In this document: positions 51,959 through 61,835 of the stretch, piece after piece
How positions within the stretch are numbered: position 1 is the first letter of the stretch
Layout of the letters: every line of letters starts with the position of its first letter
DNA from: Candidatus Aminicenantota bacterium
Lineage (GTDB): Bacteria > Acidobacteriota > Aminicenantia > Aminicenantales > Aminicenantaceae
Assembly (NCBI GenBank): GCA_020348385.1
Contig: CP070750.1
Location: 130,719-194,718 of the forward strand
Length of the DNA: 64,000 nt
Reading direction: 5' to 3'
The notes under the pieces: generated by a model
Told to the model about the DNA's origin: nothing
The model's database searches: none
What the model saw: the letters and a program-made list of their open reading frames with translations, nothing else
Position numbers and translations under genes: made by a program

Positions 51959-53475
51959 ATAATAAAAAGAAATTACTCGTTCTCGGTTTGGGATTATTTT
52001 TTTTGGCGGGGGCATTTTCTGTTTCATGTAAGAAAGATGAAAAATCCGCGGATGAAATGGAAATGGCCGCTCAAATAAAGCCGGGAGAAAAGGAGATTTT
52101 GTACTACACATGCGGTATGCATCCGTCCGTCCGAGTGACCCCTGAGGATTATGAAAGGGGAGACAATAGTTGTCCCCTCTGCAACATGGATCTAGTCCCT
52201 GTTTTTAAAGATCAGGCTGGGATGGAAATGGGAACAGGTGAGCATGAAGGACATGAAGAAGGGGAGGTCCTTGTGAAATTGAGTGCAAGAGCTCAATCCT
52301 TAGCCCAGGTCAAAGTTGAGGAGGTTCAGTTCCGGCATCTTTCTAAGGAGATCCTTACAGTCGGGCAGATCGATTATGACGAAAGGAAGATGGCCTTCGT
52401 GGCAGCATGGATCCCCGGCCGTATCGACAAGCTTTTTGTGGACTATACAGGTTTGACGGTCAAAAAAGGCGCGCCGCTCGTTTCCCTTTACAGCCCGGAT
52501 TTGCTCACGACCCAAGAAGAGTATCTTCTTGCCCTAGAAACACTGGAAAAAGTCAAAAACAGCGGGAATCAGGACACGTTGCGAGGGGCCGAATCCTTGG
52601 TCGATGCTTCCAAAAAAAGGCTTCTTCTGTGGGGAATTCAAGAAAATCAGGTGAAAGAACTCGAAAGCAGGAAAACAGCAAGCACATACATGACGATTTA
52701 TGCACCGATCGGAGGAACGGTTATCGACAAGAACGCTCTCGAGGGCAAATATGTGAAACAAGGCGAGAATCTCTATCAGATCGCAGAACTTTCGAACCTC
52801 TGGCTTCTTGCTGATATCTATGAGTCCGATTTGTCATCGATCCATAAGGGCCAAACGGTCGAAATAACATCTGTGGCCTACCCTGGAGAAAATTTTATGG
52901 GAAAGATAGCCTTTATCGATCCTTTCCTCGATCCCAAAACACGAACGGTAAAAATCAGGGTGGATGTGCCAAACTCTGAGTTGAAGTTAAAGCCAGGCAT
53001 GTATGTCGATGTTTCTATCAGTGCCCCTATTCATGATGGCATTCAGTCTGAAGCTAAGGTTGTGTACACATGCCCGATGCATCCGGAGATCATTACCGAT
53101 AAACCGGACGATTGCCCGATTTGTGGGATGGATTTGGTCGAAAAAGCACAGGCGCCAGTCGGTACAGTCCTTTCCGTTCCGAAGGAGGCTGTTTTGAATA
53201 CGGGAACAAGGACTCTTGTTTATGTGGAAAAGGAAAAAGGGATCTACACGCCGAAGGAAGTTACGGTCGGTGTTGAAGCCATGGCTGTGATCAATGGTCA
53301 AAAGAGAAGGTTTTTTGCGGTGATGTCTGGCCTTACGGATGGCGTTCGTGTTGTGTCCCAGGCCAATTTTTTGATCGATTCCCAGAGTCAGATCACGGGT
53401 CAAGCCGAAGCGATCTACAGCGGGGCTATCGATGCAGAAGGGGAGGAAAAACCGCCCTCAAAGCATATTCATTAA
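51955..53475 (+). CDS. cusB: CusB-type periplasmic adaptor with two heavy-metal-binding domains
   Basis: A 506-residue RND adaptor. The N-terminal hydrophobic segment ends at SVSC (residue 25), a possible but imperfect lipobox. Two heavy-metal-binding modules are visible, YTCGMHP...CPLCNMDL at about 44-80 and YTCPMHP...CPICGMDL at about 370-395. Between them are the barrel-sandwich and hairpin segments (AWIPGRIDKLFVDYTG, APIGGTVIDK). The second module sits within the usual membrane-proximal region, so copper could be handed to two points. Overlaps cusC by 4 bp and precedes cusA by 15 bp. Confidence 0.92.
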   Translation: MNNKKKLLVLGLGLFFLAGAFSVSCKKDEKSADEMEMAAQIKPGEKEILYYTCGMHPSVRVTPEDYERGDNSCPLCNMDLVPVFKDQAGMEMGTGEHEGHEEGEVLVKLSARAQSLAQVKVEEVQFRHLSKEILTVGQIDYDERKMAFVAAWIPGRIDKLFVDYTGLTVKKGAPLVSLYSPDLLTTQEEYLLALETLEKVKNSGNQDTLRGAESLVDASKKRLLLWGIQENQVKELESRKTASTYMTIYAPIGGTVIDKNALEGKYVKQGENLYQIAELSNLWLLADIYESDLSSIHKGQTVEITSVAYPGENFMGKIAFIDPFLDPKTRTVKIRVDVPNSELKLKPGMYVDVSISAPIHDGIQSEAKVVYTCPMHPEIITDKPDDCPICGMDLVEKAQAPVGTVLSVPKEAVLNTGTRTLVYVEKEKGIYTPKEVTVGVEAMAVINGQKRRFFAVMSGLTDGVRVVSQANFLIDSQSQITGQAEAIYSGAIDAEGEEKPPSKHIH

Positions 53476-53490
53476 GATGGAGAAACGGAA

Positions 53491-56400
53491 ATGATTAACA
53501 AGGTGATCGAGTACTCTCTCCGGAACAAATTTATTGTTTTGGCCATTTTCCTTTTGATTATCGGCTGGGGTTACTGGGCATTAACTAAAACCCCGATCGA
53601 TGCCATCCCGGATATCGGAGAAAACCAGCAAATCGTTTTTGTGGACTGGCCGGGAAGAAGTCCGAAGGACATCGAAGACCAAGTAATCTATCCTTTAACC
53701 GTCAATCTGACAGGTATTCCGGGGACAAAAGTGATTCGTTCCAACTCCATGTTTTCTTTCGGGATGATCAATGTCATATTCGAGGAAGGCGTGGATTTTT
53801 ACTGGTCCCGAACGAGGATTCTTGAAAGGCTAAACCTGGCTCAGAAAGATATGCCGGAAGGTGTCGTCCCTCAATTAGGCCCCGATGCAACCGCATTGGG
53901 ACAGGTGTTCTGGTACACCGTGGAAAACGGCTATTATTGTCCCGATCATCCCAAAGAAAGATACAGTGAGCCCGGAATTTGTCCCGATGACGGCAACGAC
54001 CTCGTTCTTTCCAATCATAACCTGGGCGAATTGCGATCCATCCAGGATTGGTACGTTCGATTCCAGCTCAACTCTGCCAAAGGAGTTTCCGAGGTGGCAA
54101 CCGTGGGAGGGTACGTTAAGCAGTATCAGATCGATGTGGATCCCAACAAACTTCTTGCCTATAACATCAGTCTTCATTCCATGTTCGATGCCGTCGCGCA
54201 CAGCAACGTCGATGTGGGAGCCAAAGTCTTGGAAGAAGGAGGAACTGAGTTTTTGATAAGAGGCATTGGTTTCATCAAATCCATCGAGGACATCGAGGAC
54301 ATCGTCATCGGTTCTTTTAATGGGGTTCCTGTTTTCGTCAAAAATGTGGGGAATGTGACGACGGGGCCGGAATTCCGAAGAGGGGCACTGGATAAAGAAG
54401 GCGCAGAAGTGACAGGCGCGGTCGTGTTGATGAGATATGGAGAGAACCCTCTGGGCGTCATCCGAGCTGTTAAGGAAAAAATACAAGAGATCACACCGGG
54501 TCTTCCTGCAGGGGTTCAGATCGTTCCTTTTTATGACAGGTCGGAGTTGATCGAACGTGCGACGGATAACCTCAAAGATACTTTGCTTGAGGAAATTCTC
54601 GTGGCAGCTATCGTAATATTGATATTCCTCGCTCATTTCCGGAGTAGCCTGATCGTTTCCATCATTCTCCCGGTGGGAGTGCTGATTTCCTTTTTGATCA
54701 TGTATTATTTGAAAATCCCCTCCAATATCATGTCCCTGGGAGGAATAGCAATATCCATCGGGGTCATGGTCGATGCCGGCATTGTGATGACAGAAAACAT
54801 ATCCCGGCATCTTGCTTCAGGTCGGGAACGAAAACTCGAAACCCTGATCAGGGCATCCAAAGAAGTGGGCCCTGCCATCTTTTTTGCCATCCTTATTATC
54901 GTCGTGGCCTTCATTCCCGTTTTTTCATTAAAAGGTCAATCGGGGAAACTTTTTTCTCCTCTCGCTTTTACCAAAACGTTCGCGATGTTGGGTTCAGCGA
55001 TTCTGGCGATCACCCTCATCCCTGTCCTCAGCGCTCTTTTCTTAAGAGGAAAAATACGTCCTCCCGAAAGAAATTTATTGAATCGTTTACTCATGCGTGT
55101 TTATGAACCCGTTCTTCGTTTTTCCCTGAAATACAAAATCATCATCCTCCTGATCGCGCTTTTGATCCTTGGATCGAGCTTTTTCCCGATGAAAAATATC
55201 CGGAGCGAGTTTATGCCTCCTTTGAACGAAGGGGATCTGCTGTTCATGCCTGTTCTTCTCCCAGGGGCTTCCCTTACCCAAGTCATGGATGTGATGAAAA
55301 AACAGGATGTGATCCTTAAATCCTTCCCTGAAGTCGAGCTTGTCGTCGGCAAACTGGGAAGAGCCGAAACACCGACCGATCCCGCTCCGGTCGGGATGAT
55401 CGAGACCATCGTAAAACTTAAACCGCAAGAATTGTGGAGAGAGGGATTAACCCGACAACAGTTGATAAACGAAATGGATAGTGCCCTTAGGATTCCCGGG
55501 GTGAGCAACATCTGGACCCAGCCCATCCGCAATCGTATCGACATGCTGGCCACCGGTATTCAAACCCCGATCGGTGTGAAGGTTTTCGGAGAGGATTTGA
55601 AGAAGATCGAGGCCCTCGGCATACAAATAGAGAAGTTACTCCGAGAAATCCCCGGAGCAAGAAATCCCTATGCGGAGAGGATTGGGAACAAACCTTACAT
55701 AGAAATTGAAATCGACAGGCAGGCAGCGGCTCGATACGGCATAAAAGTCGGCGATATCCAGCATTTGATCATGACAGCCATTGGGGGGGGGAATATCACA
55801 ACGACTGTAGAAGGGAGAGAGAGGTATCCTGTGCGTATTCGGTACATGAGAGAACGTAGGGATAGCATGGAAGCATTGGGAAGGATTTTCGTGCCAACAC
55901 CCAGTGGCGCTCAGATTCCCCTCAGCCAAGTGGCATCGATAACAAAGGTTGAAGGGCCCGCTAAGATATCCGGTGAAAATGCCCTTCCATATGTGAGAGT
56001 GTTTGTGGATGTGGATACCGATGTTGTTGGGGCTGTGGATTTTGTCAAGGAAGCCAGCCAGCTCGTCAATAAAGAATTGGAGCTTCCCTCTGGATATTAT
56101 ATATCTTGGAGTGGGCAGTATGAATATGAGATGCAAGCGCGGCGAAGGCTGATGACCGTCATCCCGATTTGCATATTTGTCATATTCCTTCTTCTGTATA
56201 TGAAATTTCGCGATCTCTCTGCTGCCCTTATCATGATCTTTTCCCTTCCGTTTGCCTTTATCGGGGGGATTTGGCTTCAGTATTTCCTTGGTTTCAATTT
56301 CAGCACAGCTGTTTGGGTAGGGTATATCGCCCTTTTCGGGATCGCTGTTGAGGACGGGATCGTCATGATGGATTTTTTGGTGAAGTATGCCCGCAAAGGA

Positions 56401-56643
56401 AGGGGCAATCTTGAAGAGATTATCCAGGCTGGACTACTTCGTGTTCGTCCTATCATAATGACAACAGCAACGACAATCCTGGCGCTGATCCCAATCCTGT
56501 TGAGTACGGGTGCTGGCTCGGAGATCATGAAACCTATCGCTGCGCCGACTGTAGGCGGTATGGTGACCGCCACCCTTTTGAATCTCATCATTGTGCCTGT
56601 TATTTATGCGTGGATTCCAAGGAAGGACAAAAAAGAAGCATAA
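53491..56643 (+). CDS. cusA: CusA-type heavy-metal RND efflux pump
   Basis: A 1050-residue inner-membrane pump of the HME-RND group. Family blocks include TPIDAIPDIGENQQIVFVDWPGRSP, SMFSFGMINVIFEEG, LRSIQDWYVRFQL, the transmembrane GGIAISIGVMVDAGIVMTEN with the proton-relay acidic residue, and PIAAPTVGGMVTATLL. The porter domain has an insert carrying C150-PDHP and C164-PDDGNDL, which resembles a degraded heavy-metal-binding module. Metal would pass through periplasmic methionines, but the exact triad was not mapped. It completes the CusCBA-type complex. Confidence 0.95.
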   Translation: MINKVIEYSLRNKFIVLAIFLLIIGWGYWALTKTPIDAIPDIGENQQIVFVDWPGRSPKDIEDQVIYPLTVNLTGIPGTKVIRSNSMFSFGMINVIFEEGVDFYWSRTRILERLNLAQKDMPEGVVPQLGPDATALGQVFWYTVENGYYCPDHPKERYSEPGICPDDGNDLVLSNHNLGELRSIQDWYVRFQLNSAKGVSEVATVGGYVKQYQIDVDPNKLLAYNISLHSMFDAVAHSNVDVGAKVLEEGGTEFLIRGIGFIKSIEDIEDIVIGSFNGVPVFVKNVGNVTTGPEFRRGALDKEGAEVTGAVVLMRYGENPLGVIRAVKEKIQEITPGLPAGVQIVPFYDRSELIERATDNLKDTLLEEILVAAIVILIFLAHFRSSLIVSIILPVGVLISFLIMYYLKIPSNIMSLGGIAISIGVMVDAGIVMTENISRHLASGRERKLETLIRASKEVGPAIFFAILIIVVAFIPVFSLKGQSGKLFSPLAFTKTFAMLGSAILAITLIPVLSALFLRGKIRPPERNLLNRLLMRVYEPVLRFSLKYKIIILLIALLILGSSFFPMKNIRSEFMPPLNEGDLLFMPVLLPGASLTQVMDVMKKQDVILKSFPEVELVVGKLGRAETPTDPAPVGMIETIVKLKPQELWREGLTRQQLINEMDSALRIPGVSNIWTQPIRNRIDMLATGIQTPIGVKVFGEDLKKIEALGIQIEKLLREIPGARNPYAERIGNKPYIEIEIDRQAAARYGIKVGDIQHLIMTAIGGGNITTTVEGRERYPVRIRYMRERRDSMEALGRIFVPTPSGAQIPLSQVASITKVEGPAKISGENALPYVRVFVDVDTDVVGAVDFVKEASQLVNKELELPSGYYISWSGQYEYEMQARRRLMTVIPICIFVIFLLLYMKFRDLSAALIMIFSLPFAFIGGIWLQYFLGFNFSTAVWVGYIALFGIAVEDGIVMMDFLVKYARKGRGNLEEIIQAGLLRVRPIIMTTATTILALIPILLSTGAGSEIMKPIAAPTVGGMVTATLLNLIIVPVIYAWIPRKDKKEA

Positions 56644-56666
56644 GACACCCCATATTGAAATTTTTT

Positions 56667-56695
56667 TTGACTGATCGTATTTCATGTGCTATAAC
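56667..56695 (+). promoter_or_regulatory. Sigma70 promoter of carAB
   Basis: TTGACT (56667-56672), 17-bp spacer, TATAAC (56690-56695). Transcription would start near 56702, about 40 nt before the carA ATG. No PyrR-type attenuator or pyrimidine leader peptide was seen. Confidence 0.6.
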
Positions 56696-56742
56696 GAGTT
56701 GAAAATTGAAAGCGCATCTATTGTTTCCGGATACGTCATGAT

Positions 56743-57807
56743 ATGAAAGAGGCTTCTCTAAAACTGGAGGATGGCACCAAGTATCCTGGCACCTCTTTTG
56801 GAGCGGAAAAATCTATCTCGGGCGAGGTTGTTTTTAACACCGGGATGGTCGGTTATTATGAATCCTTGACCGATCCCAGCTACAAAGGACAGATCCTCGT
56901 TCTCACCTATCCTCTCATCGGGAATTATGGAGTGCCCGGTGAGGATAATGAATCCCAACTGTCTATAAATTTCGAATCAGATAAAATTCACGCATCGGCA
57001 CTTGTTGTCACAGATTATTCCTATTCTCACAACCATTGGAATGCGGCTCGCAGTCTATCTGACTGGCTCGAACAGCAAAAAATCCCCGCGCTCCATGGCA
57101 TCGACACCAGGGCCTTGACCAAGAGGCTGAGAGAAGAAGGCACGATGTTGGGAAAGCTCGTTTTCGAGGAGGATGTTGAATTTTATGATCCCAATAGAGA
57201 AAATCTGATAGCAAAAGTCACAGTCAAAGAACCTGTGTTCTACAACGAGAAGGGAAAATGGAAGGTCGTCATTATCGACTGTGGAGTCAAGTACAACATC
57301 ATCCGCTCGCTCATACAAAGAGACTGTTGTGTGATCCGAATTCCGTGCAACTACGACTTCTTTGACATCACTTTTGATGGCGTGGTGATCTCGAACGGAC
57401 CCGGGGACCCGAAAATGTGCCCGGATACCATCGCTCTTATCCGGAAATGTTTCGAGAAAACCATTCCCACCTTTGGGATCTGCCTCGGAAACCAGCTAAT
57501 GGCCCTTGCTGCGGGGGCAAACACCTATAAACTCAAGTACGGCCACCGAAGCCAGAACCAACCCTGCTTACAGGTGGGGACAAAGCGTTGTTTCATCACT
57601 TCTCAGAATCATGGGTATGCGGTCGAAACAAAGTCTTTGCCCAAGGATTGGGAACCCTGGTTTACGAATGTTAACGATAACACCAACGAAGGGATCAAGC
57701 ATAAACACCTCCCTTTCAGGTCCGTCCAGTTCCACCCCGAACACTCTCCAGGGCCTGTGGACACGGCGTTTCTTTTCGATGAATTTTTGGAGCTAATCCG
57801 CACATGA
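56743..57807 (+). CDS. carA: Carbamoyl-phosphate synthase small subunit (glutaminase)
   Basis: A 354-residue amidotransferase subunit that releases ammonia from glutamine for carbamoyl phosphate synthesis (pyrimidine and arginine routes). The N-terminal CPSase domain (EASLKLEDGTKYPG, VFNTGMVGYYESLTDPSY) is followed by a class I GATase domain with the nucleophile in FGICLGNQL and the His/Glu pair in QFHPEHSPGP. All catalytic residues are present. Its stop overlaps carB by 4 bp. Confidence 0.96.
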   Translation: MKEASLKLEDGTKYPGTSFGAEKSISGEVVFNTGMVGYYESLTDPSYKGQILVLTYPLIGNYGVPGEDNESQLSINFESDKIHASALVVTDYSYSHNHWNAARSLSDWLEQQKIPALHGIDTRALTKRLREEGTMLGKLVFEEDVEFYDPNRENLIAKVTVKEPVFYNEKGKWKVVIIDCGVKYNIIRSLIQRDCCVIRIPCNYDFFDITFDGVVISNGPGDPKMCPDTIALIRKCFEKTIPTFGICLGNQLMALAAGANTYKLKYGHRSQNQPCLQVGTKRCFITSQNHGYAVETKSLPKDWEPWFTNVNDNTNEGIKHKHLPFRSVQFHPEHSPGPVDTAFLFDEFLELIRT

Positions 57808-60800
57808 AAAAAGTTGTCCTGTTGGGAAGCGGCGCGCTCAAGATCGGGCAGGCAGGTGAGTTCGATTATTCGGGGAGCCAGGCCATAAAAGCCCTGAAGG
57901 AAGAGGGGATAAGCGTCATCCTGATCAACCCAAACATCGCCACCATTCAGACCTCAGAATCCTTGGCTGATAAAATTTATTTTCTTCCAGTTACTCCGTA
58001 CTTTGTAGAAAAAGTCATTGTAAAAGAACGCCCCGATGGGATTCTCCTCGGCTTCGGGGGCCAGACTGCTTTGAATTGTGGTGTGGAATTGCACGAATCA
58101 GGAGTTTTGAAGAAATATGATGTCGAAGTCCTGGGGACATCGATCCAAGCCATCATAGACAGCGAAGATCGGAAGAAATTCGTTAAAAAATTGACCGAGA
58201 TCGATCTGAAAGTACCCCGGAGTATCGCCGTAACTTCTGTCCAGGAAGCTGTCGATGCGGCTGAAAAGATCGGGTATCCCGTCATGGCTCGGGTGGCCTA
58301 CGCCCTAGGAGGACTTGGCTCTGGTATCTCATTCGACAAGCAAGAACTTGCCGAAACAGCCACAAAGGCTTTTGCATTCATTGACCAGATCCTGATAGAG
58401 GAATACTTGGAAGGCTGGAAAGAAGTGGAGTATGAAGTTGTGCGGGACACCTACGATAACTGCATCACGGTCTGCAACATGGAAAACTTCGATCCGATGG
58501 GCATCCATACTGGTGAGAGCATCGTTATCGCACCTTCCCAGACCTTGTCCAATCACGAATACCATAAGCTCCGGGATATCTCGATCAAGGTTATCAGGCA
58601 TCTTGGGATTATCGGTGAGTGTAATATCCAGTTTGCCACGGATAGATTCAGCGATGACTACCGGATCATCGAGGTCAATCCAAGGCTTTCCAGGTCTAGT
58701 GCCCTGGCATCCAAAGCGACAGGATATCCTTTGGCCTTCATAGCCGCTAAACTCGCTTTAGGGTATGCCCTAACAGACCTTCCCAATTCCATCACGAAAC
58801 GAACAATGGCCTGTTTTGAACCTGCCCTGGATTATGTGGTGGTGAAGATCCCTCGGTGGGATTTGACAAAATTCAAACGGGCGAGCAAAAAAATCGGGAG
58901 CGAGATGAAGAGCGTGGGTGAGGTCATGTCCATCGGACGGACTTTTGAAGAGGCTTTGCAAAAGGCTATACGGATGCTTCAGGTGGGAATGTATGGGGTT
59001 GTTTGTAATGATATCTCTTTCGACGCTTTGGAGGCAGAACTCAGAAATCCGACTGATAAGCGGCTTTTTGCCATCGCTGAGGCGATGAAAAATCTCTCTA
59101 TCGAACAAATCCATTCTTTAACCAATATCGACCGTTGGTTCTTATACAAAATCAAGAACATCGTGGACTTGGAAAAAGAGATACAAAACCAGGATTTCTT
59201 GGATTTTTCAAAGGAGTTATTGCTCAGGGCCAAACAACTCGGTTTTTCGGATAAGCAGATCGGGCTTCTGTTGAATAAAGAAGAGCTTGATATTCGAAAA
59301 AAAAGGGCAAAACACCGCATTCAGCCTTTTGTTAAACAGATTGATACACTGGCGGCGGAGTATCCGGCCCAGACGAATTATCTCTATCTCACCTACAACG
59401 GATCGGAAAACGATGTGGATTTTTCGGATTCGAACAAGGTCATCGTGTTGGGATCAGGATCTTACCGGATAGGTTCGTCGGTGGAGTTCGATTGGTGTTG
59501 TGTGAATGCCGTTCTGACGCTCAGAAATCTGGGTTTCAAAACCATCATGATCAACTATAATCCAGAGACAGTCAGCACGGATTATGACATCTGCGACAAA
59601 CTGTATTTTGATGAATTGAGTTTCGAAACAGTGGCTGATATATATGAAAAGGAGAAGCCTGAGGGGCTCATAATTTCCATGGGGGGACAGATCCCGAACA
59701 ATCTAGCTTTGAAATGTCATCAATACGGTTTGCATGTCCTCGGGACATCTCCACAGAGCATCGATGGAGCGGAAAACAGACACAAGTTTTCCGCACTTTT
59801 GGATGAATTGGCCATCGATCAGCCGGAATGGAAAGAGCTGACGGATATAAGCGCTGCCAAAACTTTTGCCAACAGTGTGGGTTATCCTGTTTTGGTCAGA
59901 CCGAGCTATGTGCTGAGCGGTGCGGCCATGTCTGTGGCGCTGAACGATGTAGAACTCGACCATTATCTGGAAGAGGCATCCCGGGTTAGCCCCGAGTATC
60001 CTGTGGTGATCAGCAAGTTTATCGAAAACGCCAAGGAAATCGAGATAGATGCAGTGGCAAAGAAAGGGGAATTGTTTGTGTATGCCATCTCTGAACATGT
60101 GGAAAATGCGGGCGTCCATTCTGGCGATGCGACATTGGTTCTGCCGCCGCAGAGGACCTATCTCGAGACGACACGACGGATGAAAAAAATCGCCAGGCAG
60201 ATAGCTGATTCCTTGCAAATCAACGGTCCATTCAACATCCAGTTCATGGCCAAAGATAATGAGGTCAAGGTCATCGAGTGCAATTTGCGTGCTTCCCGCT
60301 CTTTCCCGTTCGTCTCCAAGATATTCAAATTGAATTTTATCGATCTGGCTACGAAGATTATCATGGGAATCGATGTGCCGAGAATAGATAAATCCTGTTT
60401 CGAGCTGGACTATGTGGGGGTAAAAGCTCCTCAGTTCTCTTTCACGCGCATAAAAGGAGCTGATCCGATTTTAAGCGTGGAAATGGCATCCACTGGCGAA
60501 GTAGCTTGTTTAGGAGACAGTTTTGAGGAGGCTTTTTTAAAAGCCCTCCTTTCGGTCGGGTTCCGCTTCCCTAAAAAAAACATTATGTTGTCCACCGGTC
60601 CATTCGAGAGCAAATCCAAGTTTTTGCCACAAGCTAAAAGATTGACCGATCTTGGATTTCAACTCTTTGCCACCCGGGGAACAGCTGATTTCATGAAATA
60701 TCACGGTATTCCTTCCCAGGTGCTTTCCTGGCCTCTCGAGAAAAAGGAGCCCAATGCGCTGACCTATATCCAGGAACTCAAGTTAGACCTGATCATCAAT

Positions 60801-60974
60801 ATTCCGAAGAGTTTCGATGAAGAAGAACTCACGAACGATTATATTTTGAGAAGAAATGCCGTGGATTTCAACATCCCTCTGATAACGAATTTGCAGTTTG
60901 CCGAACGATTCATCGACGCCATGTCCAGAATAAGCCTGGATGAGTTGGCCATAAAGCCCTGGGACGAATACTAG
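57804..60974 (+). CDS. carB: Carbamoyl-phosphate synthase large subunit
   Basis: A 1056-residue synthetase with two homologous ATP-grasp halves (first about 1-400, second about 545-935) and a C-terminal MGS-like allosteric domain (from about 935, LSTGPFESKSKFLPQAKRL). Starts VVLLGSGALKIGQAGEFDYSG, and the second half has VIVLGSGSYRIGSSVEFDWC. Glycine-rich loops and the ECN metal segments (GECNIQF and VIECNLRASRSFP) are intact. It converts bicarbonate, ATP and ammonia to carbamoyl phosphate. Confidence 0.97.
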   Translation: MKKVVLLGSGALKIGQAGEFDYSGSQAIKALKEEGISVILINPNIATIQTSESLADKIYFLPVTPYFVEKVIVKERPDGILLGFGGQTALNCGVELHESGVLKKYDVEVLGTSIQAIIDSEDRKKFVKKLTEIDLKVPRSIAVTSVQEAVDAAEKIGYPVMARVAYALGGLGSGISFDKQELAETATKAFAFIDQILIEEYLEGWKEVEYEVVRDTYDNCITVCNMENFDPMGIHTGESIVIAPSQTLSNHEYHKLRDISIKVIRHLGIIGECNIQFATDRFSDDYRIIEVNPRLSRSSALASKATGYPLAFIAAKLALGYALTDLPNSITKRTMACFEPALDYVVVKIPRWDLTKFKRASKKIGSEMKSVGEVMSIGRTFEEALQKAIRMLQVGMYGVVCNDISFDALEAELRNPTDKRLFAIAEAMKNLSIEQIHSLTNIDRWFLYKIKNIVDLEKEIQNQDFLDFSKELLLRAKQLGFSDKQIGLLLNKEELDIRKKRAKHRIQPFVKQIDTLAAEYPAQTNYLYLTYNGSENDVDFSDSNKVIVLGSGSYRIGSSVEFDWCCVNAVLTLRNLGFKTIMINYNPETVSTDYDICDKLYFDELSFETVADIYEKEKPEGLIISMGGQIPNNLALKCHQYGLHVLGTSPQSIDGAENRHKFSALLDELAIDQPEWKELTDISAAKTFANSVGYPVLVRPSYVLSGAAMSVALNDVELDHYLEEASRVSPEYPVVISKFIENAKEIEIDAVAKKGELFVYAISEHVENAGVHSGDATLVLPPQRTYLETTRRMKKIARQIADSLQINGPFNIQFMAKDNEVKVIECNLRASRSFPFVSKIFKLNFIDLATKIIMGIDVPRIDKSCFELDYVGVKAPQFSFTRIKGADPILSVEMASTGEVACLGDSFEEAFLKALLSVGFRFPKKNIMLSTGPFESKSKFLPQAKRLTDLGFQLFATRGTADFMKYHGIPSQVLSWPLEKKEPNALTYIQELKLDLIINIPKSFDEEELTNDYILRRNAVDFNIPLITNLQFAERFIDAMSRISLDELAIKPWDEY

Positions 60975-61078
60975 CTTTCTTCATATTCTTTAACGTGCGG
61001 ACAGGTAGAACCTTAGGCCAAAAATAACAGTCTTTATTCGAGTTTATACGGAATGATTTTAAAGTCTTTCCTTACAAA

Positions 61079-61107
61079 TTGACAACAACGATAATAATTT
61101 ATATATA
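61079..61107 (+). promoter_or_regulatory. Promoter of the response regulator gene
   Basis: Perfect TTGACA (61079-61084), 17-bp spacer and TATATA (61102-61107) within an AT-rich run. It lies about 55 bp upstream of the ATG at 61162. Confidence 0.6.
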
Positions 61108-61161
61108 TATAGCATAAAGAAATTGAGATGTTCTTTGTAGCTCAGAAGAGGAGTAAATGGA

Positions 61162-61575
61162 ATGAAAAAGAGCAATCCCAGAGCAAAGATTTTGGTGATT
61201 GACGATGATCCTGATTTTAAGAAAGTAATATCCTTTATGTTAGAATCTGAATCTTATCAGGTTGTTACCGCTAAGAATCCTCAGGAAGCAAAGAAACAGC
61301 TCCTTGCAGAGAAACCAGATTTAATTCTGCTTGACATTATGATGGATTCTATTTTTGATGGATATTCCCTCTGTCATGATATTAAAACTTCCCAAGAATT
61401 CCAAGAGCTTAGGGAAACACCCATTATTTTTGTGTCTGCCGTGAAGGCAAAGTCTGGCTCTAGATTTTCATTCGATACAAATCAGTATGGACTCAGGGAG
61501 CCGGATGACTACATTGATAAACCAGTTCAACCTGAAGACTTGATTCCACGGATCGAAAAATTGTTGAAAAAATAG
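61162..61575 (+). CDS. Single-domain response regulator
   Basis: A 137-residue CheY-like receiver with nothing attached. The acidic pocket is DDDPDF (residues about 14-19), the phospho-accepting aspartate is in LILLDIMMDS, the conserved Ser in FVSAVKA, and the lysine in DKPVQPEDL. It has a longer than usual loop after the phosphorylation site (MMDSIFDGYSL). It presumably works with the nearby histidine kinase at 61836. With no output domain it must act by protein contact or as a phosphorelay intermediate. GAGGAG lies upstream of the ATG. Confidence 0.9.
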   Translation: MKKSNPRAKILVIDDDPDFKKVISFMLESESYQVVTAKNPQEAKKQLLAEKPDLILLDIMMDSIFDGYSLCHDIKTSQEFQELRETPIIFVSAVKAKSGSRFSFDTNQYGLREPDDYIDKPVQPEDLIPRIEKLLKK

Positions 61576-61669
61576 CGGGAAAAATGCTGAATATCTGATG
61601 GAAAACCTAATAGAAAAATTATAAAATAGAGCTATCGTTCTTCTATTATCTGAAAACAAGGCATTTAAA

Positions 61670-61685
61670 AATCGATGTATCGATT
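61670..61685. promoter_or_regulatory. AATCGAT-GT-ATCGATT palindrome between regulator and kinase genes
   Basis: A perfect 7+7 inverted repeat with a 2-base centre in the 240-bp gap between the response regulator and kinase genes. It could bind a dimeric regulator. No -10/-35 pair of good quality was identified next to it. Confidence 0.3.
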
Positions 61686-61835
61686 CCCCGATTGTTGCAT
61701 TCGTGAACAAAAACTTGAAGTTTAGAATGACCAAAGAGGTTAAGCTTGAGGTGACTGTCAAAAATAAGTGCAAATCATAGATATTTGCTCAAAGCATAAC
61801 ACTTTCATGTTAGAGTGGTTAGAGCGAGAAATGTG

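Noticed and set aside
53875-54810. Long antisense open frame opposite cusA
   Set aside because: It lies wholly inside the well-supported cusA gene and has no protein motifs of its own.
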